Shown one piece after another: positions 33,439-41,450 of a DNA stretch of 64,000 bases. The notes beneath the pieces were generated by a model that was given only the letters and a program-made list of their open reading frames with translations, was not told the DNA's origin and did not search any database. The position numbers were made by a program, and so were the translations under genes. The number at the start of each line of letters is the position of its first letter. The stretch's first letter is position 1. This DNA is from Streptomyces diastaticus subsp. diastaticus (lineage in GTDB: Bacteria; Actinomycetota; Actinomycetes; Streptomycetales; Streptomycetaceae), in assembly GCF_011170125.1 (NCBI RefSeq), contig NZ_BLLN01000005.1, forward strand, positions 310,001 through 374,000. The letters run 5' to 3'.

Positions 33439-34198
33439 TCCGGCCGGACGGGACGGCGTCCCGGCTGCCGGCGGGGCCGAGGACCAGGCGGCCCGGTCAC
33501 TGCGGCGTGCTCTGCACGGCGCCGCCGGCCCTCTGGTGCCGCCGCCCTACCCGGCGGCGCGCGTCCGCCGCATGGGCCGCCGCCGGGTACGCAACCGGCG
33601 GGTCGCGGCGGTGGTCCCGGCCACCGTGGCAGCCGTGCTGATGGTGGCCGCGGTGCCGCAGTGGCTCGGTTCCGGCACCGACCGGAGCCCCGCGGCGGCC
33701 GGTCCCGCTCCGTCCGCGACGCCCGGACCGGGCGGCGGCCCCACGCCGCTCCCGGAGGCCGCGCGGCCGCCCCGGCCGTCCGGCAACCCCTGGCCCGCCG
33801 TCCGGACGGCGGCGGCGGGTGAGCCGGTGGACGTCGGCCGCGGTCACCGGATGACGCTCGCCGGAAGTGAGGTGTGCCATCGCGACACGGGCGGGCCCGG
33901 TGGCGGTGTGGACAGCTGCAAGAGCGTCACCGACGGCAACCAGCCGACCGGGACGGTCAGCCTCCAGCAGTTCGGGGAGCTGGTCCGGCCTCTGTACATC
34001 GGCCCGGGACGGCCCGCCCGCATGACCGTGGAGACGGGCGGCGTGGTACACCGTGCACAGCTCCTGACCCTGGCGGGCGACCCGGGCTACGCGGTGGGCT
34101 ACACCTGGGCCGACCAGCCCCGCGACCCGTCGAACGAGCCGCCTCCGTCCGTCAAGGTCTACGACGCCGACGGCGAGGTGCTGGCGGAGTTCCCCTGA
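33425..34198 (+). CDS. Anti-sigma-like single-pass sensor with the secreted-protein domain
   Basis: A 257-residue membrane protein. The cytosolic N-terminus (1-58, ending ARVRRMGRRRVRNRR) would hold the sigma factor but lacks the HxxxCxxC zinc motif of ZAS anti-sigma factors. A transmembrane helix (about 61-79) is followed by a Pro/Gly-rich linker (83-120) and an external domain (about 132-257). This domain repeats the secreted protein of 32340: CKSVTDGNQPTGTVSLQ, LYIGPGRPARMTV, GYAVGYTWADQPRD, with cysteines C151 and C165. Position and coupling to the sigma gene make it the probable anti-sigma factor. How the ectodomain and its secreted copy communicate is unknown. Confidence 0.85.
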   Translation: MNASDPAGRDGVPAAGGAEDQAARSLRRALHGAAGPLVPPPYPAARVRRMGRRRVRNRRVAAVVPATVAAVLMVAAVPQWLGSGTDRSPAAAGPAPSATPGPGGGPTPLPEAARPPRPSGNPWPAVRTAAAGEPVDVGRGHRMTLAGSEVCHRDTGGPGGGVDSCKSVTDGNQPTGTVSLQQFGELVRPLYIGPGRPARMTVETGGVVHRAQLLTLAGDPGYAVGYTWADQPRDPSNEPPPSVKVYDADGEVLAEFP

Positions 34199-34215
34199 GG
34201 GCCCGCCCCCGTACC

Positions 34216-34258
34216 GACGGGCTCCGGAGCAGCGCGGGGGGCCGCTCCGGAGCCCGTC
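34216..34258. terminator. Bidirectional terminator
   Basis: GACGGGCTCCGGAGC (34216-34230) and its perfect complement (34244-34258) form a 15-bp stem with a 13-base loop, followed by CCTCTTTCCTCT. It lies 18 bases after the anti-sigma stop and 23 bases before the serine-hydrolase stop, so it can serve both genes. Confidence 0.8.
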
Positions 34259-34280
34259 CCTCTTTCCTCTCCCCCGCCTC

Positions 34281-35837
34281 TCAGTCGTGCGGCACGGCGG
34301 GCGGTCCTACCGGCGCGGCCTGCTCCGCCGCCACCGGGCCCGACCTGCTCCGGTGCTTCCGGAGGAGAGCCGCGCCCCGCGCCACGAGCACCGCCGCCGC
34401 GGCCAGAGCGGTTCCCGCCGACCACACGAAGAGGGCCGGCCAGACATAGGTGATCTGCTCCAGCGTCCCGGCCCGGCGCATCAACAGGCCCAAGACGTCG
34501 TTCAGGTGGAAGAACAGCAGCACGGGCAGCAGGTACGGGACGAGGCGCAGGCCGAGGCGGAGCGGGCCGCGGCCGGCGCGCCGTGCCCACCTCCCGGCAC
34601 GGGCCACGGCACGTACCGCCAGGGCGAGGGCCGACAGCGTCAGCACGGCGAGAACCGGGTCGGCGGTGTCGGTGAAGGGGGCCCGCTCGGCCGGAGCCCG
34701 GCCTTCGGCGAGGTCGACCAGGCCGTCCACGAGGAGCGGGGCGTCGTCCCCGGAGACCATGCCGGTGTTGGTGACCACCGCGATGCCGACGCCGGACTCG
34801 GGGAGCAGGGTGGCCATGGAGTTGTGCGTGAAGAGGCTCCCCGTGTGCTCGATCCGCAGCGGCTGCCCGCTCTCCGCCCGCCGGTTCCACCCCATCCCGT
34901 ACGTCTGGCCGGGCGGCGGGGTGCGGGTGAGCCGGACCGCCTCGGCGGGCGCGACGCGGCGCCCGGTGGGCGAGATCCCGTCCGTGTGCTGCGCGATCAG
35001 CCATTTCCCCAGATCCTCGGCGGTGCTGACGACGCCGAAGGCGCCTGCGGTGAAGAGGCGGGGATGGGCGCGTTCCCAGGTCCGCCCGTAGGCCCGGACG
35101 TGCCCGCGGGCCGCGTCCGGCATGTCGGCGGTGGTGTCGGCGGTCTCGGTGCGGCTCATGCCGAGGGGCGCGAACAGCCGCTCACGCAGGTGTGCGGCGT
35201 ACGGGGTTCCGGTGGCGGCCTCGACGAGGCGGGCGGCGACGGCGTAGTTGGTGTTGTGGTAGCTCCAGGTCGTCCCGGGGTCTGCCGCGAGCCGGGTGCC
35301 ACGCAGCGCGACGACCGCCTCCTTGAGCGTGTGCGGCTGCGGGAGGACGAGGTCGGGGTGGGCCGAGTCGGCCATCCCCGAGGTCTGGTGGAGGAGTTGG
35401 CGCGGGGTGATGCGCTCTGCGCGGGCGTCCGCAGGGGCGAACTCGGGCAACTGGTCGTGGACCGGCCGGTCGAGGTCGACCCGTCCCTCTTCGGCCAGCC
35501 CGGTCACCGCCAAGGCGGTCATCGCCTTCGACAGGGAGGCCACCGGCACGGGGGTCCGGGCGGTCATCTCCTCCCCCGCCGCGGTGTGCCCGTAACCGGC
35601 GGCGAGGACCACTCGGTCGCCGCGGGTGACCGTCACCGTCGCGCCCGGCACTCCCGTCCGCTCCAGGTGGTCGCGGACGAAGCGGTCGGCTGAGGCCCGG
35701 TCGAGGACCGGCGCCCGGGCCGGGACGGCGTGGGCGGGCAGGGAGGACGGGACGAGCAGGGCGGCCGTCAGCAGGAGGCCTCCGACGAGTCGGGCCGGCC
35801 GGCGGTGACCGGGGGGACGGGGTTGGGGTGTGGTCAT
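34281..35837 (-). CDS. Beta-lactamase-fold serine hydrolase with membrane C-terminus
   Basis: A 518-residue class C beta-lactamase/DD-peptidase-like protein. A signal peptide (about 1-38, ending AHAV) precedes the beta-lactamase domain (about 48-390): SxxK is VASLSKAMTALAV, the YxN is YHNTNYAVAA, and the HxG is IEHTGSLFTHN. After it, three or four transmembrane helices (about 400-495: VLAVLTLSALALAVRAVARA, LVPYLLPVLLFFHLNDVLGL, WPALFVWSAGTALAAAAVLV) anchor it to the membrane. This architecture is common in actinobacteria and its members are esterases, D-amino-peptidases or PG-modifying enzymes. The ATG at 35837 is chosen because the signal peptide starts there. It is divergent from a two-component system (start 35947), which probably controls it. 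Confidence 0.88.
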   Translation of the reverse strand: MTTPQPRPPGHRRPARLVGGLLLTAALLVPSSLPAHAVPARAPVLDRASADRFVRDHLERTGVPGATVTVTRGDRVVLAAGYGHTAAGEEMTARTPVPVASLSKAMTALAVTGLAEEGRVDLDRPVHDQLPEFAPADARAERITPRQLLHQTSGMADSAHPDLVLPQPHTLKEAVVALRGTRLAADPGTTWSYHNTNYAVAARLVEAATGTPYAAHLRERLFAPLGMSRTETADTTADMPDAARGHVRAYGRTWERAHPRLFTAGAFGVVSTAEDLGKWLIAQHTDGISPTGRRVAPAEAVRLTRTPPPGQTYGMGWNRRAESGQPLRIEHTGSLFTHNSMATLLPESGVGIAVVTNTGMVSGDDAPLLVDGLVDLAEGRAPAERAPFTDTADPVLAVLTLSALALAVRAVARAGRWARRAGRGPLRLGLRLVPYLLPVLLFFHLNDVLGLLMRRAGTLEQITYVWPALFVWSAGTALAAAAVLVARGAALLRKHRSRSGPVAAEQAAPVGPPAVPHD

Positions 35838-35934
35838 GCCGGAGAGCCAACCGCGCGGCAGGGGGCGGGCGCAGTCGTGCGGGTGGGACGGAAAAGGTGG
35901 TGCCGGCACTACCGACCGGCCCCGGCCCGCTCCG

Positions 35935-35940
35935 TACTGT
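35935..35940 (+). promoter_or_regulatory. -10 element for leaderless kinase gene
   Basis: TACTGT lies seven bases before the ATG at 35947 with no ribosome binding site between, so the kinase transcript is probably leaderless. A convincing -35 was not seen. Confidence 0.5.
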
Positions 35941-35946
35941 CGGGAC

Positions 35947-37152
35947 ATGCACGCGCGCACGGCCTGGCAGGCCCTGGCCCACCGTCCCCTCGCCTTCCTC
36001 ACCACCGTCTGGCCGTGGCGGGCCCTGGCCTATCTGCTCTCCGGAGTGCTGGCGGGGGCGCTCACGCTCTCGGTCCTGGTCACCGGTCTGCTGGCCGGGC
36101 TGGTGCTGCTGCCGGTCGGGGTGGGGGCCGCCGTGCTGCTCGCCGTGGTCCTCGGTGGCGGAACGGTCGCCCGGGTGGAGCGTTGGCGGCTGCGGCTGGT
36201 CGACCTCGACCCGGCCACCGCCGATCACCGGCCCGTGGAGCAGCCGGGCGTGCGAGCCGGGTTGCGGGAGCGGCTGCGGGAGCGGCGTACCTGGCGGGAA
36301 CTGGGGTTCACGGCGGTCTCCATGACGGCACTGTGGTGGATGGACCTGCTCGTCCTCGCCTTCGCCCTGGCGCTGCCGGTGCTGTGTGTGACCGCGCCGC
36401 TGGACGACCCGGGCGCCTGGCCGTGGGTACTGATCGGTCTCGCCCTGATGCCCGCGGCGCCGTACACGATCACCGGCTGGGCCGGGGCACGGGCGGCGCT
36501 GACCCGGCTGATGCTCGCGCCGCGGGACACGGAGCTGACGGAGGTCCGCGCCTCGCGGACCAGGCTGGTCGGGGCCTTCGACGCAGAGCGGCGCAGGATC
36601 GAGCGGGATCTGCACGACGGCGCCCAGCAGCGGCTGGTGTCGGTCAACGTCATGCTGGGGCTGGCGCGGCTCGACGCCGGTCCCGAATCACCGCTCGGCC
36701 GACGGCTGGCCACCGTGCAGGGCGAGTTGACGACAGCCCTCGGGGAGCTGCGCGAGCTGAGCAGGGGCGTCCACCCCCGCGCGCTGACCGACCAGGGCCT
36801 GGCGGCGGCCCTCACCAACCTCACCGCCCGCTCGCCGCTCCCGGTCTCCGTGGATGTGCTGCTGCCGGGCCCGCTGCCCGCGCCGGTCGCGAGCACCGCG
36901 TACTTCGTGGTCGCCGAGGCCCTGGCCAACGCGACGAAGCACAGCGGCGCCGACCGGGCCGAGGTGCGGGCGCGGCTGCGCACGGACACGCTCGTGGTCA
37001 CCGTCCGCGACGACGGGGGCGGGGGCGCGGACCCCACCGGGTGCGGCCTGACGGGGCTGGCCGACCGGGTGGCGGCGGCCGACGGCATACTGCGGCTGTC
37101 CAGCCCGCACGGCGGGCCCACCCTGCTCCACGTGGAGATCCCGTGTCACTGA
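35947..37152 (+). CDS. Sensor histidine kinase with four-helix sensor and HisKA_3
   Basis: A 401-residue membrane kinase. The N-terminal half contains four transmembrane helices in two pairs (about 26-70 and 122-178), matching the DUF/sensor_2 putative sensor domain of Streptomyces kinases. H223 in RRRIERDLHDGAQQRL is the phospho-acceptor in the HisKA_3 helix. The ATPase domain (about 310-401) has VAEALANATKHSGADRAEV and the DDGGGGADPTGCGLTGL glycine box. The transcript appears leaderless. The stop overlaps the response regulator start by 10 bases. No extracellular domain, so the signal is sensed in the membrane; the divergent beta-lactamase-like gene suggests a cell-wall stimulus. Confidence 0.9.
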   Translation: MHARTAWQALAHRPLAFLTTVWPWRALAYLLSGVLAGALTLSVLVTGLLAGLVLLPVGVGAAVLLAVVLGGGTVARVERWRLRLVDLDPATADHRPVEQPGVRAGLRERLRERRTWRELGFTAVSMTALWWMDLLVLAFALALPVLCVTAPLDDPGAWPWVLIGLALMPAAPYTITGWAGARAALTRLMLAPRDTELTEVRASRTRLVGAFDAERRRIERDLHDGAQQRLVSVNVMLGLARLDAGPESPLGRRLATVQGELTTALGELRELSRGVHPRALTDQGLAAALTNLTARSPLPVSVDVLLPGPLPAPVASTAYFVVAEALANATKHSGADRAEVRARLRTDTLVVTVRDDGGGGADPTGCGLTGLADRVAAADGILRLSSPHGGPTLLHVEIPCH

Positions 37153-37790
37153 AGGTCGTGGTCGCCGAGGACGCGGCGCTGATGCGCGAGGGGCTGGTGG
37201 GCGTGCTGACCCGCTTCGGCCACCAGGTGTGCGCGGCGGTGGGGGACGCCGAGGCACTGATGGCGGCGGCCCGCGCGCACCGGCCGGACCTCGTCCTCAC
37301 CGACATCCGCATGCCGCCCGGCCTCGGTGACGACGGGCTGCGCGCCGCCGTCGCGCTCCGCCGCGACCGCCCCGAACTGCCGGTGCTCGTCCTCAGCCAG
37401 TACCTCGAACAGTCCTACGCCACCCACCTGCTGGACCTCGGCGGCCAGAGCGGCGTCGGCTACCTGCTGAAGGACCGGGTGGCCGCCGTCACCGAGTTCG
37501 CGGACGCCGTGGCCCAGGTGGCGGGCGGGGGAACGGTGCTGGACCCGGAGGTCGTACGGCAGTTGCTGCGGCGGCGGCAGGACCCGCTGGGCCGGCTGAC
37601 GCCCCGCGAGCGCGAGGTGCTCGCCCTGATGGCCGAGGGCCGCTCCAACGCGGCCATCGCCCGCTCCCTGTACGTCTCGGTGGCCGCGGTCAACAAGCAC
37701 ATCGGCAGCATCCTGCAACGCCTCGACCTCCCGGTGGACGGCGACGCCCACCGGCGGGTGCTGGCGGTACTGGCCTACCTCCGGAACTGA
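37143..37790 (+). CDS. NarL/LuxR-family response regulator
   Basis: A 215-residue regulator paired with the kinase at 35947. The receiver domain (1-120) has acidic E9/D10 in VVVAEDAALM and the phospho-acceptor D54 in LVLTDIRMPPG; the switch Lys is in GYLLKDRVA. The C-terminal LuxR helix-turn-helix (about 150-205) reads LTPREREVLALMAEGRSNAA, then VAAVNKHIGSILQRL. The GTG at 37143 lies inside the kinase gene (10-bp overlap), so translation is coupled. Likely targets are the divergent serine hydrolase and its own operon. Confidence 0.93.
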   Translation: MSLKVVVAEDAALMREGLVGVLTRFGHQVCAAVGDAEALMAAARAHRPDLVLTDIRMPPGLGDDGLRAAVALRRDRPELPVLVLSQYLEQSYATHLLDLGGQSGVGYLLKDRVAAVTEFADAVAQVAGGGTVLDPEVVRQLLRRRQDPLGRLTPREREVLALMAEGRSNAAIARSLYVSVAAVNKHIGSILQRLDLPVDGDAHRRVLAVLAYLRN

Positions 37791-37909
37791 TACCCCGCCG
37801 GGTCAGGCGGGGGGACGCCGGCCGGTCGAGGCGTGCGGGGCAGGCGGAGGGGTGGGTGGCGGGGCTCTGCCAGGCGCTCCCGGGGGCGGTGGCCGGGGCG
37901 AGGAGGATC

Positions 37910-38240
37910 ACCGGACAGGGCCGAGGAGCCGGGTGGGAGCGACCCGTTCGGCGGTGGCGCCGCGTTCCGGCCGCGACCGGGGCCGGAACGCGTGGGTGCC
38001 GGATCGTCCGGTGAGGGGCGTGGGCCCTCGGTGAGGCGTTCCGCGACGGCACCGGTGCGGTACCGGCAGGCGGTGTCGACGAGCGTGATGCCGAGTTCGA
38101 CCGCGTGCCGGGCGACGGCCGGCGTGTTCCGCGCCCGGGCCGGGTCGCGGCGGCAGGTGCGCCGCCCCGGGGCCGAGCCGCCGGGCCTCCGGCTCCCCGC
38201 CGGTCCGTGACGCGCCCGCCGCCGCAGGCCACCGCGGCCC
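37910..38240 (-). pseudogene. Aldo/keto reductase remnant
   Basis: On the minus strand around 38130-38045 one frame reads ARHAVELGITLVDTACRY, then GAVAERLTEGPRP, which is the typical N-terminal stretch of aldo/keto reductases carrying the catalytic Asp and Tyr. Upstream RRLGPGAAHLP-like sequence in another frame fits the preceding strand. Downstream the homology ends and there is no full gene, so it is a short, frameshifted fragment. The rest of the 500-bp gap between the response regulator and the oxidoreductase holds nothing else recognisable. Confidence 0.6.
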
Positions 38241-38291
38241 CTGCCGGGACCGGGCCACGTCGGGGGCCGGTCCGGGCGTGCGGCCGGCCCC

Positions 38292-39242
38292 TCACTCCAC
38301 CGTGAGGACGATCTTGCCCGTGGTCCGCCCCGTCTCGCCCCGCCGGTGTGCGGCCGCCGCCTCGGCCAGCGGGAAGACCTCCTCGATACGCGGCCGCAGC
38401 GCTCCGGCGGCGACCAGGTCCGCGACCACGTTCATGCCCGCGTGGTCGGCCTCGACCAGCATCGTCACCATGCGCGCCCCCCGCTCGGCGGCCCGCGCCG
38501 TCTCCTCGGACGGGCCGGCGAGCAGGGAGACCAGGGTGCCGCCGGGGCGCAGCAGGCCGATCGAGCGGGACCGGGTCTCGCCGCCGACCGGGTCGAGCAC
38601 CGTGTCGACCTCCTCGACCGCCTCGGCGAAGTCGGTGGTGCGGTAGTCCACGACCTCGTCGGCGCCCAGTTCGCGCAGGAGGTCGTGCTTGGCGGCGCTG
38701 GCCGTGCCGATGACGTACGCGCCGTGCGCCTTGGCGATCTGCACGGCGGCGTGGCCGACGCCGCCCGCCGCCGCGTGGATCAGCACGCGCTGTCCGGGAC
38801 CGATGCCCGCGGTGTCGAGCAGCGCCTGGTAGGCGGTGAGGGAGACGAGCGGGAGGGCCCCCGCCCGGACGTGGTCGATCACCGAGGGCTTACGGGTGAA
38901 GGCGCGGGCGGGCCCGACGACGTACTCGGCGTGCGACCCCGGCCCGTGGGGGTAGGGCAGCATGCCGAAGACCTCCTCGCCGGGCGCGAAGAGGGTGACC
39001 CCGTAGCCCAGGGCCTCCACGACGCCGGAGACGTCCCAGCCGAGGACGAGGGGGAGGCGGTCGACGAAGCCGGCCTGTGCGCGGTGTTTCCAGTCGGTCG
39101 GGTTGACCCCCGCCGCGCGGACCGCGACCAGGATCTCCCCCGGCCCCGGCTCGGGCTTCGGCAGCCGGGTCTCGCGGAGGACGTCGGGGCCTCCGTAGGT
39201 GTCCTGGATGATGGCGCGCATCGTGGCTGCGTCCTGCGTCAT
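38292..39242 (-). CDS. NADP-dependent quinone-oxidoreductase-like protein (MDR)
   Basis: A 316-residue zinc-independent medium-chain dehydrogenase/reductase. The N-terminal catalytic part (about 1-130) starts MRAIIQDTYGGPDVLRETRL and contains GVNPTDWKHRAQ and VLGWDVSGVVEALG. The Rossmann domain binds NADPH with AAAGGVGHAAVQIAKAHG, the AxxGxxG-like signature of the quinone reductase subgroup. The end is GRTTGKIVLTVE. No zinc-ligand cysteines are present. It probably reduces quinones or enones; context gives no substrate. The start at 39242 has no strong binding site; an internal ATG eight codons on is possible. Confidence 0.92.
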   Translation of the reverse strand: MTQDAATMRAIIQDTYGGPDVLRETRLPKPEPGPGEILVAVRAAGVNPTDWKHRAQAGFVDRLPLVLGWDVSGVVEALGYGVTLFAPGEEVFGMLPYPHGPGSHAEYVVGPARAFTRKPSVIDHVRAGALPLVSLTAYQALLDTAGIGPGQRVLIHAAAGGVGHAAVQIAKAHGAYVIGTASAAKHDLLRELGADEVVDYRTTDFAEAVEEVDTVLDPVGGETRSRSIGLLRPGGTLVSLLAGPSEETARAAERGARMVTMLVEADHAGMNVVADLVAAGALRPRIEEVFPLAEAAAAHRRGETGRTTGKIVLTVE

Positions 39243-39358
39243 GGGTCCAGCTTCACGGACCGCCGCGTTCCGCACCACGCCGGGCCGGTGCCCGGGTGAA
39301 GGCCGGTCCCCTCCACCTCGCCGGCGGACACCGCCACGGGCGGCGCACGGCCGGCCGG

Positions 39359-40447
39359 TCAGCGCACGGGGCGCGTGAGGAGGTCGACGGCGTCCGCCGT
39401 GAAGGCGCCCCGGCCCCGCTCCACCTGGCCGGTGCGCTCCGGCCCGGGTCCGAGCAGCCGCCCGACCGCCGCCAGCAGCTCGCCCCGGTCGCGCGCGTAC
39501 GTGGTGAGGCCGGCGGCGGCCATGCTCCGCGCCCCGGCCAGGCCGTGGCCGGGCAGCGGCCGCCAGGTGACGACGGGCACTCCCGCGGCGAGGGCCTGGG
39601 CCGCCGTCTGCCCGGCGGCGTTGTCGACGAGGAGCCGGGCCGAGGCCATCAGCCCGGGCATGTCGTCCGTCCAGCCCAGGGCGAGGGCGCCGGGCACGCG
39701 GGCGGCCCGGCGGCGCAGCCGCTCGTCGCGGCCGCAGAGCAGTACGGGCCGGCAGCCGTGCCCGGCGAGCAGCCGGGCGGTGCTCACGGTGTGCGTACCG
39801 ACGCCCCACGCGCCGGTGGACAGGAGGACCGGCGGTGGCCCGGCCGGCACCCGGGGGGCGGTGGCTCCGAGGTCTCCGGAGTGGTCGGCCGCCCGGTGGA
39901 AGGACGGGTCGACGACGGGGCCGGAGACGGCCGCCGGGCGGCCGGTGGCGGCGCGGGCCGTGGTGGCACCCCGCTCGGTGAGGCAGACGTACAGGTCGTT
40001 GCCCGGGTGCAGCCAGCCGCGGTGGACGGCGAAGTCCGTGACGAAGACCGAGGCCGGGGTGGAGAGGGCGCCCTCGGTGCGGAGCCGTCCGGTGATCTGG
40101 GCGGCCAGATGGAAGGCGGGGACGACCAGGTCGGGACGGAAGGCGCGGACACGGCTCAGCAGCCGGTTGCGGGCCGTCGCCGCCAGGGGCGCGCTCCCGG
40201 GACGGGGTCCGTCACCCGGGGAGAGGAACAGGGCGTAGATCGCCGCGTACAGCGTGGGGGCGTGGCGCACGGTCCCCCGGTAGAAGGCGCGCAGCGCCGG
40301 TCCCGCGGCCGGCGGCAGGAGGGTGAGCACGTCGCAGATCTCGGCCGTGGCGCCCCGGGCCCGGAGCCTGCGGGCCAGTTCGGCGCAGACGGCGTCGTGC
40401 CCGGCGCCCATGCTCGCGCCGAGCAGCAGGACTCGCGGGCCTCCCAT
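39359..40447 (-). CDS. MGDG-synthase-like family 28 glycosyltransferase
   Basis: A 362-residue GT-B enzyme. The N-terminal domain opens RVLLLGASMGAGHDAVCAEL, the glycine-rich turn plus GHD of monogalactosyldiacylglycerol synthase-like proteins. Acceptor-side features are VPAFHLAAQITGRL and VFVTDFAVHRGWLHPG. The C-terminal domain has VLLSTGAWGVG, ALGWTDDMPGLMASARLLVD and NAAGQTAAQALAAGVPVVT, the sugar-nucleotide site of MurG/GT28 enzymes. It likely transfers a sugar from a UDP or GDP donor to a membrane lipid. The ATG at 40447 is preceded by GGGGAGGAG. It is divergent from an SDR, a DMT exporter and a polysaccharide deacetylase, suggesting a lipid-glycan pathway. Confidence 0.88.
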   Translation of the reverse strand: MGGPRVLLLGASMGAGHDAVCAELARRLRARGATAEICDVLTLLPPAAGPALRAFYRGTVRHAPTLYAAIYALFLSPGDGPRPGSAPLAATARNRLLSRVRAFRPDLVVPAFHLAAQITGRLRTEGALSTPASVFVTDFAVHRGWLHPGNDLYVCLTERGATTARAATGRPAAVSGPVVDPSFHRAADHSGDLGATAPRVPAGPPPVLLSTGAWGVGTHTVSTARLLAGHGCRPVLLCGRDERLRRRAARVPGALALGWTDDMPGLMASARLLVDNAAGQTAAQALAAGVPVVTWRPLPGHGLAGARSMAAAGLTTYARDRGELLAAVGRLLGPGPERTGQVERGRGAFTADAVDLLTRPVR

Positions 40448-40643
40448 GCTCCTCCCCTCGCCCGGCCGGTGGACTCGTCCAGGGCTTGCATGCCGCGTCC
40501 GGCCGGGGGCGCAATCGGCCCGTTCGGGTGACCTGGCGGCGGCGTGCCCCGGCGTTGGACGAGCGGTCCGCCCGCCGAGCACGGAAGCTGAGAGCCTGGC
40601 GTGCCGCGAGGAAGGGGACTGGCATGCGCGAGAAGTGGCCGGC

Positions 40644-41435
40644 ATGACGCGGCGTCCGGGACCCGTGGCGCAGCCCCGGCGCACCGTGCTGGTCACGGGT
40701 GCGTCCTCGGGCATCGGTGCCGCGGTGGCGAGGATGCTGCACACGGATCCCCGGTGGCGGCTGCTGCTCAGCGGTCGCGACGACGAGCGGCTCGCCGCGG
40801 TCGCGGCCCGGACGGGCGGCGAGGCGGTACCCGCCGATCTTTCGGCCGAGGGGGGCTGCGAGCACCTGGCCGAGGAGGCGCTCCGCCGTGCCGGGCGCGT
40901 CGACGCGCTGGTGGCGGGGGCGGGGATCGGCTGGGCGGGTCCGTTCGTGACGATGCCGCCCCGGGAGATCGACCGCGTCCTGACCGTCAACCTGGCCTCC
41001 ACCCTGCGGCTGGTCCGGCTGCTGCTGCCCCCGATGGTGGCTCGCGGTTCGGGCCGGCTGGTGCTGATCGGCTCGATGGCCGGCTGGGTCGGGGTGGGGG
41101 ACGAGGCGGTCTACTCGGCGTCCAAGGGCGCTCTGCTGACCTTCGCGGACAGCCTGCGCCGGGAGCTGGCCGGTACCCGGGTACGGGTCTCGGTGGTGTC
41201 GCCGGGCGCGGTCGACACACCGTTCTTCGCCCGGCGCGGCACCCCGTACCACCGCAGGCGCCCCCGTCCGGTCTCGGCCGAACGGGTGGCGCGCGGGGTG
41301 CGGGACGCACTGGTGCGGGGCCGGGAGAACGTCCTGGTGCCGGGCTGGCTGACGCTTCCGGCCCGGCTGCACGGGGCGGCGCCCGCCCTGTTCGGTGCCC
41401 TGGCCGACCGCGCGGACCCACACCGTGCCGACTGA
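40644..41435 (+). CDS. Short-chain dehydrogenase/reductase
   Basis: A 263-residue classical SDR. The cofactor motif is VTGASSGIGAAVARML, the NNAG-like strand reads VAGAGIGWAG, and the catalytic triad lies in VLIGSMAGWVG (Ser) and VYSASKGALLTF (Tyr, Lys). It ends with a short amphipathic helix that could bind the membrane. The ATG at 40644 is preceded by AAGTGGCCGGC without a strong Shine-Dalgarno; 197 bp separate it from the divergent glycosyltransferase. The DMT gene follows 15 bases after its stop. Substrate unknown; the neighbours suggest a lipid or lipid-sugar intermediate. Confidence 0.88.
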   Translation: MTRRPGPVAQPRRTVLVTGASSGIGAAVARMLHTDPRWRLLLSGRDDERLAAVAARTGGEAVPADLSAEGGCEHLAEEALRRAGRVDALVAGAGIGWAGPFVTMPPREIDRVLTVNLASTLRLVRLLLPPMVARGSGRLVLIGSMAGWVGVGDEAVYSASKGALLTFADSLRRELAGTRVRVSVVSPGAVDTPFFARRGTPYHRRRPRPVSAERVARGVRDALVRGRENVLVPGWLTLPARLHGAAPALFGALADRADPHRAD

Positions 41436-41450
41436 GGCGGAGGCGCCCCG

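Noticed and set aside
33425..33600. Zinc-binding anti-sigma (ZAS) motif in the membrane protein
   Set aside because: No HxxxCxxC in residues 1-58; there is no cysteine in the cytosolic part, so the anti-sigma call rests on context alone.
37690..38295. A 201-codon minus-strand frame over the aldo/keto reductase remnant
   Set aside because: The frame itself is not the AKR frame; the homologous stretch ARHAVELGITLVDTA is in a different phase and too short to be a gene.
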